Shown: one piece after another, positions 18,651-28,500 of the stretch | Layout: every line of letters starts with the position of its first letter | How positions within the stretch are numbered: position 1 is the first letter of the stretch | NCBI RefSeq assembly: GCF_014205165.1 | Contig: NZ_JACHMZ010000001.1 | Coordinates: 1,710,001 to 1,774,000 of the forward strand | From: Micromonospora carbonacea | GTDB lineage: Bacteria > Actinomycetota > Actinomycetes > Mycobacteriales > Micromonosporaceae | Length of the DNA: 64,000 nt | Direction of reading: 5' to 3' | Notes under the pieces: generated by a model | Seen by the model: only the letters and a program-made list of their open reading frames with translations | The model's database searches: none | Told to the model about the DNA's origin: nothing | Program-made: the position numbers and the translations under genes

Positions 18651-19703
18651 ATGTCCATCGATCTGACCGCCCTCGGCTGGGACGCCGACCGGGCGGCCCA
18701 CGCCCGCACCCGCCCCGGCCGCCGGCCGGGCCGGGTGGCCCGCGTCGACCGGGGCGTGTGCACCGTGCTCGACGCGGACGGGCCGGTCCGCGCCACCCTC
18801 GGCGCGGCGGTGCTCGCCGACGCGGCCCGCGACCTGACCCGGTTGCCCTGCGCCGGCGACTGGGTGCTGCTGCGCTCCTGGCCCGACGGGCCGGTCACCG
18901 TCGAGTCCGTGCTGCCCCGGCGCACGGCGCTGGTGCGCCGCACCGCCGGCAAGGACGCCAGCGGGCAGGTGCTCGCCGCCAACCTCGACGCGGCGGCCGT
19001 CGTCGAGCCGGTGCACCCCGAGCCGGACGTCGGCCGCATCGAGCGGCTGCTGTCCCTGGTGCACGAGTCGGGCGCGACGCCGCTGGTGGTGCTCGCCAAG
19101 GCCGACCTCGCCGCCGACCCGGCGGCGATCGCCCGGCAGCTCGCCGGCGTCGCCCCGGGGGTGCCGGTGCTGCCGGTCAGCGCCGAGCGCGGCGACGGCC
19201 TCGACGCGCTGCGCCCGCACGTCGCGCCGGGCCGCACCCTCGCCCTGCTCGGCCCGTCCGGGGCCGGCAAGTCGAGCCTGGTCAACGCCCTGGCCGGGGC
19301 GGTGGTGATGCCGACCCAGGCGATCCGCCGGGTCGACGGCAAGGGCCGGCACACCACCACCTGGCGGGCGCTGGTGCCGGTGCCGGGCGGCGGCGCGGTG
19401 CTGGACACCCCGGGGGTCCGCGCGGTCGGCCTGCTCGACGGCGCGGCGGGCCTGGACCGGGCCTTCGCCGACATCGCCGCGCTGGCGGCGGGCTGCCGGT
19501 ACGGCGACTGCGCGCACGACGCCGAGCCGGGCTGCGCGGTCCGTGACGCGCTGGCCGCCGGCGAGCTGGCCGTCCGGCGCTACGACAGCTGGCGGCGGTT
19601 GCAGCGGGAGGTCGCCTTCGAGAGCCGGCGTCGGGAGACCCGGCTGGCCGCCGAGCGCCGGGGCGGCTGGCGCGGCGGGCGGCGGCGGACGGCCCGGCCG
19701 TGA
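18651..19703 (+). CDS. rsgA: Ribosome small-subunit-dependent GTPase A
   Basis: Circularly permuted GTPase that checks 30S ribosomal subunit maturation. An N-terminal OB-like domain is followed by the permuted G domain: NLDAAAVVEP and VLAKADL (G4) come before the P-loop GPSGAGKSSL (about residues 202-211), and DTPGVR (G3) comes after. The C-terminal zinc knuckle is CRYGDCAHDAEPGC (about 282-295). The tail is Arg-rich, suited to rRNA contact. ATG 18651 follows AAGGGG. A 15-codon leader ORF with a strong ribosome site lies immediately upstream. Confidence 0.94.
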   Translation: MSIDLTALGWDADRAAHARTRPGRRPGRVARVDRGVCTVLDADGPVRATLGAAVLADAARDLTRLPCAGDWVLLRSWPDGPVTVESVLPRRTALVRRTAGKDASGQVLAANLDAAAVVEPVHPEPDVGRIERLLSLVHESGATPLVVLAKADLAADPAAIARQLAGVAPGVPVLPVSAERGDGLDALRPHVAPGRTLALLGPSGAGKSSLVNALAGAVVMPTQAIRRVDGKGRHTTTWRALVPVPGGGAVLDTPGVRAVGLLDGAAGLDRAFADIAALAAGCRYGDCAHDAEPGCAVRDALAAGELAVRRYDSWRRLQREVAFESRRRETRLAAERRGGWRGGRRRTARP

Positions 19704-19849
19704 CTGTCGGTGTCGGTGAGGTGGCGCGGAGCTGATCGCGGCGGCGGTCGGCCGTCGGGGCGCCGCGCCGGGGAGGAAGCGGCGGGCCGGGGCCGTGACG
19801 CGGCCCGGCGCGACCGTGTTGAGCTGGGGGAATGTGCGGGCGCGGAAAG

Positions 19850-19872
19850 TTGTCGTACCTCGGGGCTAGAGT
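19850..19872 (+). promoter_or_regulatory. RecA-NDp/PafBC-type DNA-damage promoter of uvrA
   Basis: TTGTCG (19850-19855), three bases, an eight-base spacer and TAGAGT (19867-19872) reproduce the spacing of the actinobacterial RecA-independent damage promoter (TTGTCRGTG-N8-TANNNT), bound by PafBC in mycobacteria. The TTGTCR core and TANNNT match fully; the GTG part reads TAC. Transcription would begin near 19879, giving a leader of about 107 bases. No LexA box was seen nearby. Confidence 0.6.
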
Positions 19873-19985
19873 TGCCGAGGCGCTTCTTCTGCGCCCGCAC
19901 GACCGTTCGGGGCCGTCCCGGAAGCCTCCCGGCCGCCCCGAGCGCCCAGATCCTCCTCGCCTTCTTCACCGGGAGTACACGGACA

Positions 19986-22931
19986 GTGGCCGACCGACTG
20001 ATCATCCGTGGCGCGCGCGAGCACAACCTGCGTGACGTCAGTCTCGACCTGCCCCGGGACGCCCTGATCGTCTTCACCGGGCTCTCCGGGTCCGGCAAGT
20101 CGAGCCTGGCCTTCGACACCATCTTCGCCGAGGGGCAGCGCCGCTACGTCGAGTCGCTGTCGTCGTACGCCCGGCAGTTCCTCGGCCAGATGGACAAGCC
20201 GGACGTCGACTTCATCGAGGGCCTCAGCCCCGCCGTCTCCATCGACCAGAAGTCCACCTCGCGCAACCCGCGCTCGACCGTCGGCACGATCACCGAGGTC
20301 TACGACTACCTGCGGCTGCTCTACGCGCGCGTCGGCGAGCCGCACTGCCCGGTCTGCGGCGAGCGGATCTCCCGGCAGAGCCCGCAGCAGATCGTCGACC
20401 GGGTCCTCGCCATGGCCGAGGGCACCCGGTTCATGGTGCTCGCCCCGGTGGTGCGCGGCCGCAAGGGCGAGTACGTCGACCTCTTCGCCGAGCTCCAGGG
20501 CAAGGGCTACGCGCGGGCCCGGGTCGACGGCGTGGTGCACCCGCTGACCGAGCCGCCGAAGCTCAAGAAGCAGGAGAAACACACCATCGAGGTGGTGATC
20601 GACCGGCTCACCGTCAAGCCGGGCGCCAAGCAGCGGCTGACCGACTCGGTCGAGGCGGCGCTCGGCCTCTCCGGTGGCCTGGTCCTGCTCGACTTCGTCG
20701 ACCTCGCCGAGGACGACCCCGACCGGGAGCGCCGCTACTCCGAGCACCTGGCCTGCCCCAACGACCACCCCCTCGCGATCGAGGACCTGGAGCCCCGGGT
20801 CTTCTCGTTCAACGCGCCCTACGGCGCGTGCCCCGAGTGCACCGGCCTGGGCACCAAGAAGGAGGTCGACCCGGAGCTGGTCGTCCCCGACCCGGAGCGC
20901 ACCCTGCGCGAGGGCGCGATCCAGCCCTGGTCGTCCGGGCACAACCTGGAATACTTCCTGCGCCTGCTGGAGGCGCTGGGCGAGGCCGAGCACTTCGACG
21001 TCGACACCCCGTGGCGGGCGCTGCCGGCGCGGGCGCAGAAGACGATCCTGCACGGCTCCGGCGACCAGGTGCACGTGCGCTACCGCAACAAGTTCGGCCG
21101 CGAGCGCTCCTACTACACCGGCTTCGAGGGCGTGGTGCAGTGGATCGAGCGCCGGCACACCGACACCGAGAGCGAGTGGTCGCGGGAGAAGTACGAGGGC
21201 TACATGCGCGACGTGCCCTGCGCGGCCTGCGGCGGCGCGCGGCTCAAGCCCGAGGTCCTCGCGGTCACCCTGGCCGGCAAGAGCATCGCCGAGGTGTGCA
21301 ACCTGTCGGTGGGCGAGTGCGCCGAGCTGCTGGCCGGCATCGAGCTGACCGACCGACAGAAGATGATCGCCGAGCGGGTGCTCAAGGAGATCAACGCCCG
21401 GCTGCGGTTCCTGCTCGACGTCGGGCTGGACTACCTCTCCCTGGACCGCCCGGCCGGCACGCTGTCCGGCGGCGAGGCGCAGCGCATCCGGCTGGCCACC
21501 CAGATCGGCTCCGGCCTGGTCGGCGTGCTCTACGTGCTCGACGAGCCGTCCATCGGCCTGCACCAGCGCGACAACCACCGGCTCATCGAGACGCTGGTGC
21601 GGCTGCGCGGGCTGGGCAACACCCTGATCGTCGTCGAGCACGACGAGGACACCATCCGCACCGCCGACTGGATCGTCGACATCGGGCCGGGCGCGGGCGA
21701 GCACGGCGGGCGCATCGTGCACTCCGGGTCGGTGCCGGACCTGCTGGCCAACCCGGAGTCGGTGACCGGGGCGTACCTGTCGGGACGGCGGGAGATCCCG
21801 ACGCCGAAGGGCCGCCGGCCGCAGACCCCGGGCCGGGAGCTGGTGGTGCACGGCGCGCGGGAGCACAACCTGCGCAACCTGACCGTGTCGTTCCCGCTGG
21901 GCCAGCTCATCGCGGTCACCGGGGTCAGCGGCTCGGGCAAGTCGACGCTGGTCAACGACATCCTGCACGCGGTGCTGGCCAACCAGATCAACGGCGCGCG
22001 GCACGTGCCGGGCCGGCACACGCGGGTCAGCGGCCTGGAGCACGTGGACAAGGTCGTCGGCGTCGACCAGTCGCCGATCGGCCGCACGCCCCGGTCCAAC
22101 CCGGCGACGTACACCGGGGTCTGGGACCACGTCCGCAAGCTGTTCGCCGAGACCACCGAGGCCAAGGTCCGGGGGTACGGTCCGGGCCGGTTCTCGTTCA
22201 ACGTCAAGGGCGGCCGGTGCGAGGCGTGCTCCGGCGACGGCACCATCAAGATCGAGATGAACTTCCTGCCCGACGTCTACGTCCCGTGCGAGGTGTGCAA
22301 GGGGGCCCGGTACAACCGGGAGACCCTGGAGGTGCACTACAAGGGCAAGACGGTCTCCGACGTGCTGGAGATGCCGATCGAGGAGGCGGCGGAGTTCTTC
22401 TCCGCGATCCCGGCCATCCACCGGCACCTGAAGACGCTTGTCGACGTCGGCCTGGGCTACGTCCGGCTGGGCCAGCCCGCGCCGACGCTCTCCGGCGGCG
22501 AGGCGCAGCGGGTCAAGCTCGCCTCCGAGTTGCAGAAGCGCTCCACCGGCCGGACGGTCTACGTGCTGGACGAGCCGACCACCGGCCTGCACTTCGAGGA
22601 CATCCGCAAGTTGCTGATGGTGCTGGAGGGGCTGGTCGACAAGGGCAACACGGTGATCACCATCGAGCACAACCTCGACGTGATCAAGACGGCCGACTGG
22701 CTGATCGACATGGGGCCCGAGGGTGGCCACCGGGGCGGCACGGTGCTGGCCACCGGCACCCCCGAGGAGGTCGCCGAGGTGCCCGAGAGCCACACCGGCC
22801 GGTTCCTGCGCCCGGTGCTCGGGCTCGACGGGGAGGCCCGGGGCGCGAAGGCGGCCACCGGGCGGGCCGCGAAGGCCAACGGCACCCCGGCCCGCCCCCG
22901 GGCCCGCAAGGTCGCGGCTGCGGCCCGCTGA
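19986..22931 (+). CDS. uvrA: Excinuclease ABC subunit A
   Basis: Damage-sensing ATPase of nucleotide excision repair, 981 residues. It has two ABC modules: Walker [10 protein letters not shown] near residue 32 and GVSGSGKST near 645, with signatures LSGGEAQRI near 493 and LSGGEAQRV near 835. Zinc sites are visible as CPVCG (about 120), CPECTG (about 283) and the CEACSGDG...CEVCKG pair (about 745-770). The start GTG 19986 begins the conserved [23 protein letters not shown] lies about ten bases upstream. The frame continues further up but lacks protein character and contains the damage-type promoter. A 12-bp terminator follows. Confidence 0.97.
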   Translation: MADRLIIRGAREHNLRDVSLDLPRDALIVFTGLSGSGKSSLAFDTIFAEGQRRYVESLSSYARQFLGQMDKPDVDFIEGLSPAVSIDQKSTSRNPRSTVGTITEVYDYLRLLYARVGEPHCPVCGERISRQSPQQIVDRVLAMAEGTRFMVLAPVVRGRKGEYVDLFAELQGKGYARARVDGVVHPLTEPPKLKKQEKHTIEVVIDRLTVKPGAKQRLTDSVEAALGLSGGLVLLDFVDLAEDDPDRERRYSEHLACPNDHPLAIEDLEPRVFSFNAPYGACPECTGLGTKKEVDPELVVPDPERTLREGAIQPWSSGHNLEYFLRLLEALGEAEHFDVDTPWRALPARAQKTILHGSGDQVHVRYRNKFGRERSYYTGFEGVVQWIERRHTDTESEWSREKYEGYMRDVPCAACGGARLKPEVLAVTLAGKSIAEVCNLSVGECAELLAGIELTDRQKMIAERVLKEINARLRFLLDVGLDYLSLDRPAGTLSGGEAQRIRLATQIGSGLVGVLYVLDEPSIGLHQRDNHRLIETLVRLRGLGNTLIVVEHDEDTIRTADWIVDIGPGAGEHGGRIVHSGSVPDLLANPESVTGAYLSGRREIPTPKGRRPQTPGRELVVHGAREHNLRNLTVSFPLGQLIAVTGVSGSGKSTLVNDILHAVLANQINGARHVPGRHTRVSGLEHVDKVVGVDQSPIGRTPRSNPATYTGVWDHVRKLFAETTEAKVRGYGPGRFSFNVKGGRCEACSGDGTIKIEMNFLPDVYVPCEVCKGARYNRETLEVHYKGKTVSDVLEMPIEEAAEFFSAIPAIHRHLKTLVDVGLGYVRLGQPAPTLSGGEAQRVKLASELQKRSTGRTVYVLDEPTTGLHFEDIRKLLMVLEGLVDKGNTVITIEHNLDVIKTADWLIDMGPEGGHRGGTVLATGTPEEVAEVPESHTGRFLRPVLGLDGEARGAKAATGRAAKANGTPARPRARKVAAAAR

Positions 22932-22947
22932 GGCGACCGCGCACGGC

Positions 22948-22980
22948 GAGGGGCGTCCCGGAGGACTCGGGACGCCCCTC
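22948..22980 (+). terminator. Terminator of uvrA
   Basis: GAGGGGCGTCCC (22948-22959) pairs perfectly over 12 bases with GGGACGCCCCTC (22969-22980) around a nine-base loop, 16 bases after the uvrA stop. No U-tract follows, as is common in very G+C-rich genomes. Confidence 0.75.
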
Positions 22981-23044
22981 GCGCGTCGTCGCCGCCCTGC
23001 TCCGCCCGCCCTCCGCCCGGCCCGTTCGGCGGTCCCCGCCAAAC

Positions 23045-23086
23045 GATCACTGTGGTCAATTTGTTGAACCTTCAGGCACAGTGATC
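23045..23086. promoter_or_regulatory. Spaced inverted repeat upstream of the Rieske lipoprotein gene
   Basis: GATCACTGTG (23045-23054) and CACAGTGATC (23077-23086) are a perfect ten-base inverted repeat with a 22-base, locally A+T-rich spacer containing TTTGTTGAA. Centre-to-centre distance is 32 bases, about three helical turns, which would suit two dimers or a loop; as RNA it could form a hairpin. It ends 63 bases before the Rieske start codon. No regulator is suggested by neighbouring genes. Confidence 0.45.
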
Positions 23087-23148
23087 CGTGGACCCCACCG
23101 AGGCCCGGGCACCCCTTCCGGACCGGGCAGTCGACAGAGAGGCCAGAC

Positions 23149-23616
23149 ATGAGTGACGAGCAGGTGCAGACCGGGCCGGCCACGCAGACGCGGCGCGCCC
23201 TCCTCGCCGGCGCCGGCGCGCTGGGCGCGGCGGTCGTCCTGTCGGCGTGCGGCGACGACTCCGACGACTCCGCCGGCGGTGACTCCGCCCCGAGCGGCGG
23301 CGCGGCGGCGACCGGCGGCACCGGCGACTCCGGCGCGCTGGCCAGCACCGCCGACGTCCCGGTCGGCGGCGGCCTGATCCTGGCCGCGAAGGGCGTGGTG
23401 ATCACCCAGCCGGAGGCCGGCACGTTCAAGGGCTTCGACCCGATCTGCACCCACCAGGGCTGCCCGGTGTCGAACGTCGACGGCGGCACCATCAACTGCA
23501 CCTGCCACATGAGCAAGTTCTCCATCACCGACGGCTCGGTGAAGTCGGGCCCGGCGACGACGGCCCTCGCGGCCAAGGAGCTGAAGGTCGACGGCGACCA
23601 GATCACCCTCGCCTGA
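23149..23616 (+). CDS. Tat-exported Rieske [2Fe-2S] lipoprotein
   Basis: 155-residue secreted redox protein. The N-terminus has a twin-arginine signal (TRRALLAG, Arg15-Arg16), a hydrophobic stretch and the lipobox LSAC with Cys34, then a Gly/Ser/Asp-rich linker. The Rieske domain holds CTHQGC (Cys100, His102) and CTCHMS (Cys117, His120) as cluster ligands; Cys105 and Cys119 can form the stabilising disulfide of high-potential Rieske proteins. It is not next to cytochrome bc genes, so it is not the respiratory QcrA. Its electron partner is unknown. A spaced inverted repeat lies in its upstream region. Confidence 0.9.
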   Translation: MSDEQVQTGPATQTRRALLAGAGALGAAVVLSACGDDSDDSAGGDSAPSGGAAATGGTGDSGALASTADVPVGGGLILAAKGVVITQPEAGTFKGFDPICTHQGCPVSNVDGGTINCTCHMSKFSITDGSVKSGPATTALAAKELKVDGDQITLA

Positions 23617-23618
23617 AC

Positions 23619-23660
23619 CGGCGGCGGCCGGCCCGGGCAACCCCGGACCGGCCGCCGCCG
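23619..23660. terminator. Bidirectional terminator between the Rieske gene and the acylase gene
   Basis: CGGCGGCGGCCGG (23619-23631) pairs perfectly with CCGGCCGCCGCCG (23648-23660), with an additional inner CCGGG/CCCGG pairing. It sits between convergent genes, three bases after the Rieske stop and seven before the acylase stop. Confidence 0.75.
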
Positions 23661-23667
23661 TCGCCCG

Positions 23668-26600
23668 TCAGCGGGCGTAGACCGACATCTCCCACAGCGA
23701 GAAGCCGTAGGTCGTGGCCCGGGTCAGGCCCCGCATCCGCACGTACCGCGCGGTCTCGACCGGAAACGCGACCACGTCGGTGCCGCCGTCGCCGGCCGTG
23801 GTGGACCACGCCGTGCGCCAGGTCGTGCCGTCGGTGGAGACCTCGATCCGGTACGACTTCGCGTACGCCGACTCCCAGGCCAGCGCCACCCGGCCCACCG
23901 GCCGGGCCGAGCCCAGGTCGACCGTCAACGTCTGGTCGTCGGCCCAGGAGCTGGCCCACCGGGTGCCCAGGTCGCCGTCGACGGCCTTGCTGGCGGCGTA
24001 GCCGAGCTGGGCGCTCGACGCGGTCACCGCCTTCCCGGCGGCGAGGTTCGACACGTCGTCACCGCGCCGCGCCGGGAACGACACCACCTGCTGGTAGGTG
24101 GGCCGGTTCTGCCAGGCGATCGGGGCGTGCTTGATCCCGCCCAGCGGCGACTGCACGATCGTGTCGGCGCACCACTGGTCGCCGGCCGCGCAGGTGCTGT
24201 CGCCCGGGTAGGTGGTGGTGGCCGGCGTCGCGGCGGCGGCCTTCAGCGTGTCGAGCAGGACCTGCCGGCAGCCGGCGAGGACGCCACCGCCGCAGTAACT
24301 GCGGCCGAGGCCCCCGGCGACCGGGTCGCCGAGGACCGCCCGTAGGTCCTTGTCGACGTACCCCCACCAGCCGTACTGGAACGACGAGCCCTTGTGCGCC
24401 TGGGCCTCGTTGGCGGACGTGGGCAGGGTCGACTTGTCGCCCTGCTGCTGGCCGGAGGGGGACTCGTTGATCTGGATGGCGTTGATCAGCGCCTGGTAGA
24501 GGTCGGTGCCGAGCTGGTCGCGGAACATGCCCCGCACCAGCAGCGGCCACCAGGCGTCGAAGGTGCGGATGGCGTCGGCGTGCTGGTAGACCTTCGAGCC
24601 CTTGGCCGTCTCCACCCGCAGCGCGCCGGCCTGCCGCCACGCCTTCAGCTTCGCGATCTCGGCGGCCAGGGCGGCGTCGCCGACGGGCTGGCTCTCCAGC
24701 ACCCGGATCAGCTCGTCGAGCACCTCGACCCCGCGCAGGTCGGTCACGCCGGCCTGCTCGACGAGGCTGGTCAGCGTGGCCCGGTCGTACTTCCTGCCGG
24801 CGGCGATGCCGGCCTTCAGCGGCTTGTCCAGCAGGTCGCCCCGGTGCACCGCGCCGAAGCTGAAGTTGCCGTCGGCCCCGCCGAAGTCCTTGGCCTGCTT
24901 GTTGTTCCAGCTGACGTAGTAGTCCTGGTCCACCGAGTTCGGGTGCGCGGAGCGCGGCGCGTAGCTGGCGGTGTTCGTGTCGGGCTGGAAGCCCTGCCAC
25001 TCGTACGCGGGCTCGGCCTTCATCGGCAGGTTCGGGTTGGACCCGGCGGCCCGCAGCGGGTTGAGCCCGGAGTTGAAGTACGCCGACTGGGTGGAGTTGA
25101 CGTAGAACCAGTTGAACGCGTACTCGACGTTGCCCGCCGAGGCGAGGAAGGCGTCGGCGGTGCCCATCTCCGTCGGGTCGTTGAACATCTGGAAGCCGAT
25201 CGCGGAGTCCGCCTCGTGCCGGTAGGTGGAGCGGAGGTGGGTGAACGCGTGCGGCTTGCCGCCGACGGTGCCGCGCCAGGCGACCAGGCCGAGCTTCGTG
25301 CGCCAGGCCACCAGCTTGTACGAGCCGGCGGGCGTGGTGTCGGCCGCCGTCGGCTTCCACTTGTTGGTGTGCGCGAGCTGCTCCATCGCCACGCACTGCC
25401 CCCGGAAGAGGTAGCGGTCGCTGGCCAGCGTCGGCGCGCTGCCGTCGGTGGTGCACAGCGGCACCGCGTACGTGTCGGTGATGTCGTGGATCGACGAGGT
25501 GGCGCTCCAGGCGTAGTCCTGGCCCCGGCCGAGCAGCACGTAGAGGTTGAGGCCGGCGAACGCCGCGCCCCGGGCGCTGATGCCGGGGCCCTGCAACTCC
25601 TGGATCATCAGCAGCTGGGGGGAGAAGTAGCCGGTCTGCGGCCCGAACACCGCCACCGGGTGCCCGGTCGCGGAGTTGGCGGCGGAGACCACGGCCGCGT
25701 TGGACATGCCCCGGTGGGCCGGGTCGATGGTCAGCCCGGACAGCGCCGCGGCCAGCTCCGAGCCGCTGCTGCCGGTGGCCCGGCTGGCGGCGGAGCCGGT
25801 CGGGTCGGTGAAGATCGGCTCGACCGTGGCCGTGCCGGCGTCGGGCAGCGCCACGCTCGCCGCGTCGGGGGAGGCGGAACCGTAGGGGAAGCTCTGCCCG
25901 TCGTGCAGGGTCAGCACCGTCTCCGGGTCGTTCTGGTTGCGGAAGCCCGCCCACACCTTGTCGCCCTCGGTCGGGCCGTACTTGGCGCGGGCGGCGATGC
26001 GGACCAGCGCGGACTGCATCTCGGTGCCGCCACCGCCGCCGAACAGGCCGCCGACGACGCCGGCGATGGCGATCAGGTCGGTCATCGTGAACGGCTCCGG
26101 GCCGCCCTCGTTGGTGATCGCGTCGAGGTGCCCGGTGAGGACGTACTCGCCGGGGCAGTTGCGGTTGGCCATGCACACGCCGATGTAGGCGTTGACGCCC
26201 GCGATGTACTCCTGGACGTCGGCGTAGAGCTGCTCGCCGCGCGGGCCCTTGGCGCGCAGCGCCTCGACCTGCGCCGCCAGGTCCGCCTCGGTGTACGGCG
26301 AGTTGCGCCAGACGCTCTGCTCCAGCTCCCGGTTGCTGGGGGCCCCGCCGGCGAACGGGGTGAGGGTGCCCCGGCCGACGTGGCGCATCAGGTCCATGGT
26401 GAACAGCCGGTCCTCGGCGCCGGCGTAGCCGGCCCCGTACATGGTGCCGCCCCGGGTGGTGCCGGTGACGTGCGGGACGCCGGTGGCCCGGTCCCGCACG
26501 ATCCGCACGTCGGCGCGGGGCGAGTAGTCCCGCTCGACCTGCCCGGACGGCACTCCGAAGGAGGCGTCGTTGAAGAAGGAGCCGATCTGCTCGGGGCGCA

Positions 26601-26913
26601 GCCCGGCGTAGCCGTAGACGAGGTCGGCGTACTTGCCGAGCTGGTCGGCGGAGTGCCGGGGCAGCGTGCCGAGGGTCTGGTTGGCCAGGATCTCGACGAG
26701 GGTGGCGCTGCCGTTCTGGCCGGGCGGCACGATGTCGCCGCACTCGCCGAGACAGTAGTCGTTGGCGGCGAAGGTGCTGGTGAGGCCGGGCGCCTTCGCG
26801 GCGGCGCTCGCGGGCGTCGGGGTCGGGGCGGGTGCGGCGACGAGCAGGGCGGCGACGCCGACGGCGGCGGTCGCGCCGGCCAGCAGGCGACGCGGGGCGG
26901 TGGGACGGGGCAT
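23668..26913 (-). CDS. Secreted penicillin-acylase family amidohydrolase with C-terminal discoidin-like domain
   Basis: Large N-terminal-nucleophile hydrolase, 1081 residues. A signal peptide (about 1-37, ending ASA) precedes the alpha chain. The likely autoproteolysis point is HRGM/SNAAVV, with Ser404 becoming the nucleophile of the beta chain, followed by the conserved VFGPQTGYFSPQ. The residue before the Ser is Met rather than the more usual Gly. A C-terminal module from about residue 950 (NLAAGKAVTASS, VDGDLGTRWAS) is an F5/8 type C (discoidin) carbohydrate-binding-like domain. Relatives cleave acyl-homoserine lactones, beta-lactams or acyl amides; the substrate is not predictable. ATG 26913 follows GGAGG with ideal spacing. 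Divergent from the sphingomyelinase-like gene. Confidence 0.88.
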   Translation of the reverse strand: MPRPTAPRRLLAGATAAVGVAALLVAAPAPTPTPASAAAKAPGLTSTFAANDYCLGECGDIVPPGQNGSATLVEILANQTLGTLPRHSADQLGKYADLVYGYAGLRPEQIGSFFNDASFGVPSGQVERDYSPRADVRIVRDRATGVPHVTGTTRGGTMYGAGYAGAEDRLFTMDLMRHVGRGTLTPFAGGAPSNRELEQSVWRNSPYTEADLAAQVEALRAKGPRGEQLYADVQEYIAGVNAYIGVCMANRNCPGEYVLTGHLDAITNEGGPEPFTMTDLIAIAGVVGGLFGGGGGTEMQSALVRIAARAKYGPTEGDKVWAGFRNQNDPETVLTLHDGQSFPYGSASPDAASVALPDAGTATVEPIFTDPTGSAASRATGSSGSELAAALSGLTIDPAHRGMSNAAVVSAANSATGHPVAVFGPQTGYFSPQLLMIQELQGPGISARGAAFAGLNLYVLLGRGQDYAWSATSSIHDITDTYAVPLCTTDGSAPTLASDRYLFRGQCVAMEQLAHTNKWKPTAADTTPAGSYKLVAWRTKLGLVAWRGTVGGKPHAFTHLRSTYRHEADSAIGFQMFNDPTEMGTADAFLASAGNVEYAFNWFYVNSTQSAYFNSGLNPLRAAGSNPNLPMKAEPAYEWQGFQPDTNTASYAPRSAHPNSVDQDYYVSWNNKQAKDFGGADGNFSFGAVHRGDLLDKPLKAGIAAGRKYDRATLTSLVEQAGVTDLRGVEVLDELIRVLESQPVGDAALAAEIAKLKAWRQAGALRVETAKGSKVYQHADAIRTFDAWWPLLVRGMFRDQLGTDLYQALINAIQINESPSGQQQGDKSTLPTSANEAQAHKGSSFQYGWWGYVDKDLRAVLGDPVAGGLGRSYCGGGVLAGCRQVLLDTLKAAAATPATTTYPGDSTCAAGDQWCADTIVQSPLGGIKHAPIAWQNRPTYQQVVSFPARRGDDVSNLAAGKAVTASSAQLGYAASKAVDGDLGTRWASSWADDQTLTVDLGSARPVGRVALAWESAYAKSYRIEVSTDGTTWRTAWSTTAGDGGTDVVAFPVETARYVRMRGLTRATTYGFSLWEMSVYAR

Positions 26914-27059
26914 GTGATCCTCCGAGCGGTGGGGATCATGACGGGTGCGGGGGAGTGACGATCATTACGTGAAGAACATTCAGTTACCGGATGGTAGGCG
27001 TCCCGCCGTGAGATTGGAAGACGTCGATCGGCATGTCGCGCGCCGGTTACCCGCGAGTA

Positions 27060-27088
27060 TTGAACCGGCCGCCTTCCTTGGATAACCT
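27060..27088 (+). promoter_or_regulatory. Predicted promoter of the sphingomyelinase-like gene
   Basis: TTGAAC (27060-27065) and TAACCT (27083-27088) are separated by exactly 17 bases and match the TANNNT -10 rule. A start near 27095 leaves a leader of about 50 bases before the ATG at 27147. The following uvrC gene, ten bases after this gene ends, would be read through from here. Confidence 0.45.
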
Positions 27089-27146
27089 TCGATCCCCCGG
27101 GCTGGTGCCGGCCACACCGGACCCCACTGTCTGGAAGGGACGTCGG

Positions 27147-28490
27147 ATGAGACCCACCCGCCTGCTCGCGTCCGTGACGCTGCTGGCCGCCCTGCTGCCC
27201 CCGGCCACGCCGGCCGCCGCCGCGCCCGCCGCCGGGGCCGCCCCCGCGCCCGCCGCCGCCTCGGGCGGCTTCTCGGTGCTCACCTACAACGTCGCCGGCC
27301 TGCCCGAGCCGCTGTCGGGCGGCAGCCCGGCGACCAACACCCGGCCCATCGGCGAGCGGGTCAACGCCTACGACATCGTGCACGTCCAGGAGGACTTCAA
27401 CTACCACGCCGACCTGTACGCCACCGACCGGCACCCGTACCGCACCGCCACCAGCGGGGGCGTGCCCTTCGGCGACGGCCTCAACACGATGTCGAGCTAC
27501 CCGGTGTCGGACTTCGTCCGGGTGCGCTGGGACGACTGCCACGGCACCGACTGCCTCACCCCGAAGGGCTTCAGCCGGTCCCGCATCCGGCTCGCCGAGG
27601 GCGTCTACGTGGACTTCTACGACGTGCACACCAACGCCGGCAGCGACGAGCCGGACCTGGCCGCCCGGCGGTCCAACATCGACCAGCTCTCCGCGTACGT
27701 GCAGGCGAACTCCGCCGGCAACGCGGTGATCGTGGCCGGCGACCTCAACGCCCGATACACCCGCACCGGCGACAACATCCGCGACCTCGTGGCCGCCAAC
27801 GGCCTCACCGACGTGTGGGTGCAGCAGGAGCGCGGCGGGGTGCCCCCGGCCGCCGGCAGCCCGGCGCTGACCTGCGACCCGGCCAACGTCACCAACGCCT
27901 GCGAGGTCGTCGACAAGATCCTCTACCGGGGCAACCGGCTGATCGACCTCGACCTCGACCGCTACCGCAACGAGCACGCCGCGTTCCTCGACCCGGCCGG
28001 CGCGCCGCTGTCCGACCACTACCCGCACGCCGCCTGGTTCACCTGGACCCTCGCCGACGGGCTGCGCGCCAGCGACACCTGGGGCGGCCCGCACGGCACC
28101 CCGTTCACCGACCTCGACGCCGTCGGCCCCCGGGTCACCGCCGTCTCGCTGCGCGCCGGCTCCCGCCTCGACCAGATCGGCGTCCTCCTCGCCGACGGCG
28201 CGAGCCCCACCCACGGCGGCGCGGGCGGCACCCCGGCCACCCTGACCCTGGCCGACGGCGAGTACGTCGACCGGGTCACCCTCACCCAGGGCAAGAAGGA
28301 CGGCCGGACCCGGATCTTCTCCGTCCGGCTCACCACCAACCTCGGCCGCGCCCTCGCCGGGGGCACCCCGACCGCCGACGCGGTGACCTTCACCGCCCCG
28401 CCCGGCGGCCGGCTCGCCGGGTTCTTCGGCCGCAGCGGCAGCGAGGTGGACCAGCTCGGCGTGCTCTGGAGTGTCGGGGCGGGCGGCTAG
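27147..28490 (+). CDS. Secreted endonuclease/exonuclease/phosphatase-fold phosphodiesterase with jacalin-like C-terminal domain
   Basis: Secreted enzyme resembling bacterial sphingomyelinase C, 447 residues. A signal peptide of about 30 residues ([21 protein letters not shown]) leads into the DNase-I-like fold: YNVAGLPEP, metal ligand Glu82 in [16 protein letters not shown], the GDLNAR motif, and the final catalytic His in LSDHYPHAA near residue 289. From about 305 on, repeated beta motifs ([31 protein letters not shown]) mark a jacalin-like lectin domain that would bind glycans. ATG 27147 follows GGAAGGGA. Sphingomyelin is absent from soil bacteria, so phospholipid or inositol-lipid substrates may be more relevant. 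Confidence 0.85.
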   Translation: MRPTRLLASVTLLAALLPPATPAAAAPAAGAAPAPAAASGGFSVLTYNVAGLPEPLSGGSPATNTRPIGERVNAYDIVHVQEDFNYHADLYATDRHPYRTATSGGVPFGDGLNTMSSYPVSDFVRVRWDDCHGTDCLTPKGFSRSRIRLAEGVYVDFYDVHTNAGSDEPDLAARRSNIDQLSAYVQANSAGNAVIVAGDLNARYTRTGDNIRDLVAANGLTDVWVQQERGGVPPAAGSPALTCDPANVTNACEVVDKILYRGNRLIDLDLDRYRNEHAAFLDPAGAPLSDHYPHAAWFTWTLADGLRASDTWGGPHGTPFTDLDAVGPRVTAVSLRAGSRLDQIGVLLADGASPTHGGAGGTPATLTLADGEYVDRVTLTQGKKDGRTRIFSVRLTTNLGRALAGGTPTADAVTFTAPPGGRLAGFFGRSGSEVDQLGVLWSVGAGG

Positions 28491-28500
28491 TCTTCGGAGC

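Noticed and set aside
19704..19985. Upstream extension of uvrA by 92 codons
   Set aside because: The extra stretch is Arg/Gly/Ala-rich without conservation and contains the damage-type promoter. The conserved protein begins at GTG 19986.
19866..23606. Very long open frame antisense to uvrA and the Rieske gene
   Set aside because: Its composition mirrors the codon bias of the sense genes (poly-Val/Gly/Arg/Asp/Leu without motifs). Such frames are expected opposite G+C-rich genes.
23149..23616. Respiratory Rieske subunit QcrA
   Set aside because: Too small, no membrane anchor beyond a lipobox, and no cytochrome b or c1 genes beside it.
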